Shown here: piece by piece, positions 5,474 through 8,500 of the stretch | Layout of the letters: each line of letters begins with the position of its first letter | Numbering within the stretch: the first letter of the stretch is position 1 | Assembly (NCBI GenBank): GCA_035287045.1 | Contig: DATECF010000158.1 | Coordinates: 1 to 8,500 of the forward strand | Reading direction: 5' to 3' | DNA: 8,500 nt | From: JACPAP01 sp035287045 | Lineage (GTDB): Bacteria; Gemmatimonadota; Gemmatimonadetes; Gemmatimonadales; GWC2-71-9 | Notes under the pieces: model-generated | Databases searched by the model: none | Told to the model about the DNA's origin: nothing | The model's input: only the letters and a program-made list of their open reading frames with translations | Translations under genes and position numbers: made by a program

Positions 5474-6852
5474 CGCTCCTCCACCAGCCGCCGGAACCGC
5501 GCGCCGCGCTCCTCGTAATTGGCGAACTGATCGAAGCTGGCGCACGCCGGAGACAGCAATACCACGTCTCCGGGCTGCGCCAATGCCGCGGCGCGCGCGA
5601 CCGCCGCGTCGAAGGCGTGCTCTTCCTCCACGGGACACGCCCCGCCCAAGTCCCGCACCAGGTCTGCGCGGGCTTCGCCATACGCGATGACCGTCCGACA
5701 GCGGCTTCGAAGCAGGGTCGCCAGGGGCGTGAACCCCTCACCCTTGCCCCGCCCGCCGGCGATGAGGATGAACGGCCGGTCCACGGCCCGGAGGGCCACC
5801 AATGTCGACGCCACGTTGGTCGCCTTGGAATCGTTCACCCAGAGTACGCCCCGCACCTCCCGCACCGGCTCCAGACGATGAGGAAGACCGCGCACCCTGG
5901 CCAGCGCGCTCGCGATGGCCTCGGCGGAAACGCCCACCGAGTCGGCCGCGAGGGTGGCGGCCAACGCGTTGGCGACGTTGTGTTGGCCAAGCAGGGGCAG
6001 GTCGCTCCGGGCCAGGAGGCGCCGCTCACCGAGCATGAGCCATCCGCCGGCCGCGTCGAACCAGGCGTCGGCCGGCGTGTCCAGCCGGAAGAGCCGCTGG
6101 CGGCCCGCGGCGCCCGCGGCGAGGGCCAACACGCCGGCATCGTCGCCGTTGAGAACCCAGGTCGACCTGTCCGACGCGTTCTGGAACAGGAGCCGCTTGT
6201 CCGCGTAGTACGCCTCCACGCTCGCGTACCGGTCCAAGTGGTCGGGCGCGAGATTGGTCACGACGCCCACGGCCGGCTCGAGCCGGGGCGCGTCGTGTAG
6301 TTGGAACGACGACGCTTCCACCGCCGCCCACTCCGGCGCCGGTTCCTCGAGGGCCACGGTGATGAGCGGCCGGCCGATATTCCCCGCCACCGCCGTGCTC
6401 CGGCCGGCCGAGGCCAGCAGATGGCCAATGAGCGCCGTGGTGGTGCTTTTCCCGTTGGTCCCCGTCACCACGATCAGGCGGGTGCCGCGCAGCGCCCGGG
6501 CGGCGAGGTCCATCTCGGCCACGATCTCCACGCCGGCGTTACGCGCCACCGTGAGCACCTGGGCCCGCGGCGAGATCCCGGGCGACACCACCACCGCCGC
6601 GGCGCGGACGATGCGATTCAGATCATGCCGGCCCACGTCGACCGTCACGCCCGGCGCCTTCAGGGTGCGCGCTGTTTCACGCAGCGCCGCCGAGTCCGCG
6701 GCGTCGGACGCGTATACCCGCACGCCCTGCGAGGCGAGCCATCGGGTCGCGGCCGCGCCGGTGCGCGCGAGCCCCAGGACCGCCACCTCGCCCCGCCGCC
6801 AGGCAGCCGGGATTACCGGATTTTCAGCGTCGACAGCGCGAAGAGCGCACAC
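5470..6852 (-). CDS. murD: UDP-MurNAc-L-Ala--D-glutamate ligase MurD
   Basis: Cytoplasmic ligase adding D-Glu to UDP-MurNAc-L-Ala. From the first available start it has 460 residues. The N-terminal domain has VAVLGLARTGAAA (23-35) and VVSPGISP (88-95). The ATPase domain has the P-loop VTGTNGKSTTT (129-139), GNIGRPL (157-163), EASSFQL (179-185), NLAPDHLDRY (200-209) and Lys219 in YYADKRLLF, the expected carbamylated lysine. HNVANALAA (291-299) and PHRLE (324-328) lead to the C-terminal domain with VNDSKATN (339-346), AGGRGKGEGF (365-374) and LLSPACASFDQF (432-443). The Ser-Lys-Ala-Thr-Asn and SPA-ASFDQF motifs are specific to MurD. The start is uncertain: GTG at 6852 overlaps mraY by 40 bases and lacks a Shine-Dalgarno, while GTG at 6786 would begin right at the Rossmann strand, which seems too short. 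The stop overlaps the ftsW start. Confidence 0.96.
   Translation of the reverse strand: MCALRAVDAENPVIPAAWRRGEVAVLGLARTGAAATRWLASQGVRVYASDAADSAALRETARTLKAPGVTVDVGRHDLNRIVRAAAVVVSPGISPRAQVLTVARNAGVEIVAEMDLAARALRGTRLIVVTGTNGKSTTTALIGHLLASAGRSTAVAGNIGRPLITVALEEPAPEWAAVEASSFQLHDAPRLEPAVGVVTNLAPDHLDRYASVEAYYADKRLLFQNASDRSTWVLNGDDAGVLALAAGAAGRQRLFRLDTPADAWFDAAGGWLMLGERRLLARSDLPLLGQHNVANALAATLAADSVGVSAEAIASALARVRGLPHRLEPVREVRGVLWVNDSKATNVASTLVALRAVDRPFILIAGGRGKGEGFTPLATLLRSRCRTVIAYGEARADLVRDLGGACPVEEEHAFDAAVARAAALAQPGDVVLLSPACASFDQFANYEERGARFRRLVEER
5476..5481 (-). promoter_or_regulatory. Shine-Dalgarno for ftsW
   Basis: The minus strand reads GGAGGAGCGATGACG, so GGAGG sits about five bases before the ftsW ATG inside the last codons of murD. 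It supports the overlapping ATGA start at 5473 over the much longer upstream extension. Confidence 0.6.
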
Positions 6853-7934
6853 AGGATGCCAATGATGTAGAATCGCATCACTACCTTCGATTCAGCCCAC
6901 CCGGCCTTCTCGAAATGATGATGTAACGGGGCCATCCGAAACACGCGGTGCGCCTCGGCGTAGTCACGTCCGTAGCGCCGGCGCCGCCACCGAAACACTC
7001 CTGTCTGCAGAATGACGGAGAGCGCCTCCGCCACGAACACGCCGCCCACCAGCAGCAGCAGGAATTCGGACTTGAGCAGGATCGCAACGGTCCCGAACGC
7101 GCCCCCGATCGCCAGGCTCCCCGTATCTCCCATGAACACCTGCGCGGGGTGCGCGTTGAACCAGAGGAACCCCAGCGCCGCGCCCATCAGGCTGGTACAG
7201 AACACGCTGAGCTCGCCCGCGTCCGCGAGGTAGAACACGTTCAAATAGGCGGACGAGTCCACGCGGCCAAAGAGATACGCGAAAATGGTGAATGCGGCCG
7301 CCGCGATCACGGTGAGTCCCGCCGCGAGACCGTCCAGCCCGTCGGTGAGATTCACCGCGTTCGACGTGCCCGTCACCACAAACGTGACGAACCCGATGTA
7401 GACCAGCGGCCACAACACTACCAGGACGTACTTGAAGAACGGCAGCGTGGTGGCGTTGGCCGGGAGGTTGGGAGCCAGGGGCTGCCACAGGAGGTAGCCG
7501 CCCAGCGCCAATCCGAACGTCACCTGGCCCACCAGCTTGTAGCGCGCGACCAACCCGCGCGACTTCCCCTGAATGAACTTGAGGTAGTCGTCCAGAAACC
7601 CGATCCCGCCCATCCAGAGGGTCGCCAGCACCGCCACCCACACATACCGGTTGGTGAGCGGCGCCCACAGCAGGGTCGGCACCACGGTGCACACGATGAT
7701 GATGACGCCGCCCATGGTGGGCGTGCCCCGCTTGGCTTGGTGCGCGGCCGGGCCCTCGGCCCGCACCACCTGCCCCACTTTGCGCTCGCGCAGCCACCGA
7801 ATCACCACCGGCCCGATGACAAAGGCGCACAGCATGGCCGTCACCGCGGCGCCGGCGGCACGAAAGGTGATGTACCGGAACAGATTGAAGAAGCCGCCGT
7901 CGCTGGCGAAGCGGGCTAAGAGGTGGTAGAGCAC
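6813..7934 (-). CDS. mraY: Phospho-MurNAc-pentapeptide transferase MraY
   Basis: Polytopic membrane enzyme that transfers phospho-MurNAc-pentapeptide from UDP to undecaprenyl phosphate, forming lipid I; it depends on Mg2+. The 373 residues fit the family (about 360), with about ten hydrophobic helices. Key motifs are HQAKRGTPTMGG (65-76), the first aspartate pair FLDDYLK (113-119), NAVNLTDGLDGLA (192-204), FNAHPAQVFMGDTGSLA (259-275) with the catalytic-type Asp, and the cytoplasmic histidine loop MAPLHHHFEKAGW (334-346). The ending ALSTLKIR resembles the usual MraY C-terminus. The start is a GTG at 7934-7932 that lies inside the end of murF (19-base overlap). It is preceded by a strong Shine-Dalgarno, GGGAGGTG, which also forms part of murF. 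It overlaps the start of murD by 40 bases. Confidence 0.97.
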   Translation of the reverse strand: MLYHLLARFASDGGFFNLFRYITFRAAGAAVTAMLCAFVIGPVVIRWLRERKVGQVVRAEGPAAHQAKRGTPTMGGVIIIVCTVVPTLLWAPLTNRYVWVAVLATLWMGGIGFLDDYLKFIQGKSRGLVARYKLVGQVTFGLALGGYLLWQPLAPNLPANATTLPFFKYVLVVLWPLVYIGFVTFVVTGTSNAVNLTDGLDGLAAGLTVIAAAAFTIFAYLFGRVDSSAYLNVFYLADAGELSVFCTSLMGAALGFLWFNAHPAQVFMGDTGSLAIGGAFGTVAILLKSEFLLLLVGGVFVAEALSVILQTGVFRWRRRRYGRDYAEAHRVFRMAPLHHHFEKAGWAESKVVMRFYIIGILCALFALSTLKIR

Positions 7935-8500
7935 GACACCTCCCGCCCACTCGTGAGGTGAGGAATCGCCTTCTCCAGCTGCACGCCGCGGGATGCCTTG
8001 AGCAACACCAATTCCCCCCCCTTGAGCCGGGGCGCGACCGCCCGCCCCAGCGCGTCGGCGTCCGGCGCCACGATCAACCTGGCGCCGATCCGGCGCCGCT
8101 CGAACGCCGCCGCGAGCGCTCCCACCGCGCCGATCAGGTCGGGGCGCAATGCCAGGATCTGCTCGGCCACCTGATCATGCAGCTCGGGCGACGCGGACCC
8201 CAGCTCCAGCATGGTGCCCACCAGTACCACCAGCGGGCGGTTGCCCCGGAGACTCCCGGCCACGTCCAGCGCCGCGGCAAATGAGGCGGGGTTCGCGTTG
8301 TACGTGTCGTTGATCAGCACCAAGTCTCCCGCGGTGACCACTTCGCACCGGCCGTGCGGCAGCGCCACTCGTTCCAGCGCCCCGGCGACCAGGGAGAGAT
8401 CGAGCTCCAGCTCCGCCGCCACCGCCAGGGCCACCATGGCATTGTCCCCCTGATGGCGTCCCACGAGCGGCACGGCGAACCGGGTGCCGCGGAACGTCAG
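7916..8500 (-). CDS. murF: MurF, C-terminal part (UDP-MurNAc-tripeptide--D-Ala-D-Ala ligase)
   Basis: MurF adds D-Ala-D-Ala to UDP-MurNAc-tripeptide, completing the pentapeptide precursor in the cytoplasm. Only the last 194 residues are in the window; the gene runs off the right edge in frame, and full-length proteins have about 450 residues. The fragment covers the end of the ATPase domain and the C-terminal domain: VGRHQGDNAMVALAVA (13-28 of the fragment), PHGRCEV (48-54), INDTYNANPASF (63-74), LVGTMLELG (93-101) with a following His, and LLKASRGVQLEKAI (166-179). The NDTYNANP and KxSRGxxLE motifs are diagnostic for MurF against MurC, MurD and MurE. The usual HN of the inter-domain motif reads HQGDN here. 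Its last 19 bases overlap the mraY start, so the two are probably coupled. Confidence 0.95.
   Translation of the reverse strand: MTFRGTRFAVPLVGRHQGDNAMVALAVAAELELDLSLVAGALERVALPHGRCEVVTAGDLVLINDTYNANPASFAAALDVAGSLRGNRPLVVLVGTMLELGSASPELHDQVAEQILALRPDLIGAVGALAAAFERRRIGARLIVAPDADALGRAVAPRLKGGELVLLKASRGVQLEKAIPHLTSGREVSCSTTS
7939..7946 (-). promoter_or_regulatory. Shine-Dalgarno for mraY
   Basis: The minus strand reads GGGAGGTG a few bases upstream of the mraY GTG, within the last codons of murF. It is the best ribosome binding site in the window and fixes the mraY start despite the 19-base overlap with murF. Confidence 0.6.

Noticed and set aside
4484..5518. Long plus-strand open frames opposite ftsW and other genes
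   Set aside because: They are rich in His, Arg, Gln and Pro, lack motifs and ribosome sites, and lie antisense to well-supported genes.
5474..5638. 55-residue N-terminal extension of FtsW
   Set aside because: It overlaps murD out of frame, has low-complexity Arg/Gly sequence, and a proper ATG with GGAGG exists at 5473.
1..8500. Novel accessory system, CRISPR array, mobile element or RNA gene
   Set aside because: Essentially the whole window is accounted for by conserved dcw genes. I saw no repeat array, transposase, attachment site, tRNA-like or rRNA sequence.

Overview
The window is a GC-rich bacterial chromosome segment filled by the middle of a division and cell wall (dcw) cluster. All genuine genes lie on the minus strand. 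Read in transcription order from the right edge they are murF (C-terminal part only), mraY, murD, ftsW, murG, murC, ftsQ and ftsA (cut short near the left edge). Five of the seven visible gene starts are GTG, and most junctions overlap by a few bases, so the set looks like one translationally coupled operon. The organism is a high-GC bacterium. The gene order lacks murB between murC and ftsQ, and together with the MraY and FtsA sequence style this recalls Gemmatimonadota. That assignment is a low-confidence impression; no database was searched.

Functionally, MurF finishes UDP-MurNAc-pentapeptide, MraY loads it on undecaprenyl phosphate to make lipid I, MurG adds GlcNAc to make lipid II, and FtsW polymerises lipid II at the septum. 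MurC and MurD supply the L-Ala and D-Glu steps of the stem peptide. FtsQ is the membrane scaffold of the divisome, and FtsA is the actin-like tether for FtsZ. The only gap longer than 40 bp between genes is the 51 bp between murG and murC. It is comparatively AT-rich, carries an 11-bp direct repeat, and has no clear Shine-Dalgarno sequence. There is no gene-free stretch over 300 bases, and no tRNA, rRNA, CRISPR array, insertion sequence or transposase.

The unusual part is the left end. Minus-strand ftsA reads normally for about 325 codons and then breaks off at a conserved Leu-Pro-Ala-Gly-Val, just before the expected TGG-containing nucleotide-binding motif. From there to the window edge the DNA is a second copy of part of ftsA in the opposite orientation. 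Positions 1-137 (+) match the reverse complement of 394-530 with about 16 mismatches, nearly all synonymous (2 amino-acid changes in about 45). The switch falls at a short self-complementary GC-rich sequence. The divergence pattern argues against a fresh duplication. It fits either a chimeric join between two related genomes (assembly or amplification artefact) or a real inversion next to a diverged second ftsA. I see no new biological system elsewhere in the window; the rest is a well-conserved dcw cluster.
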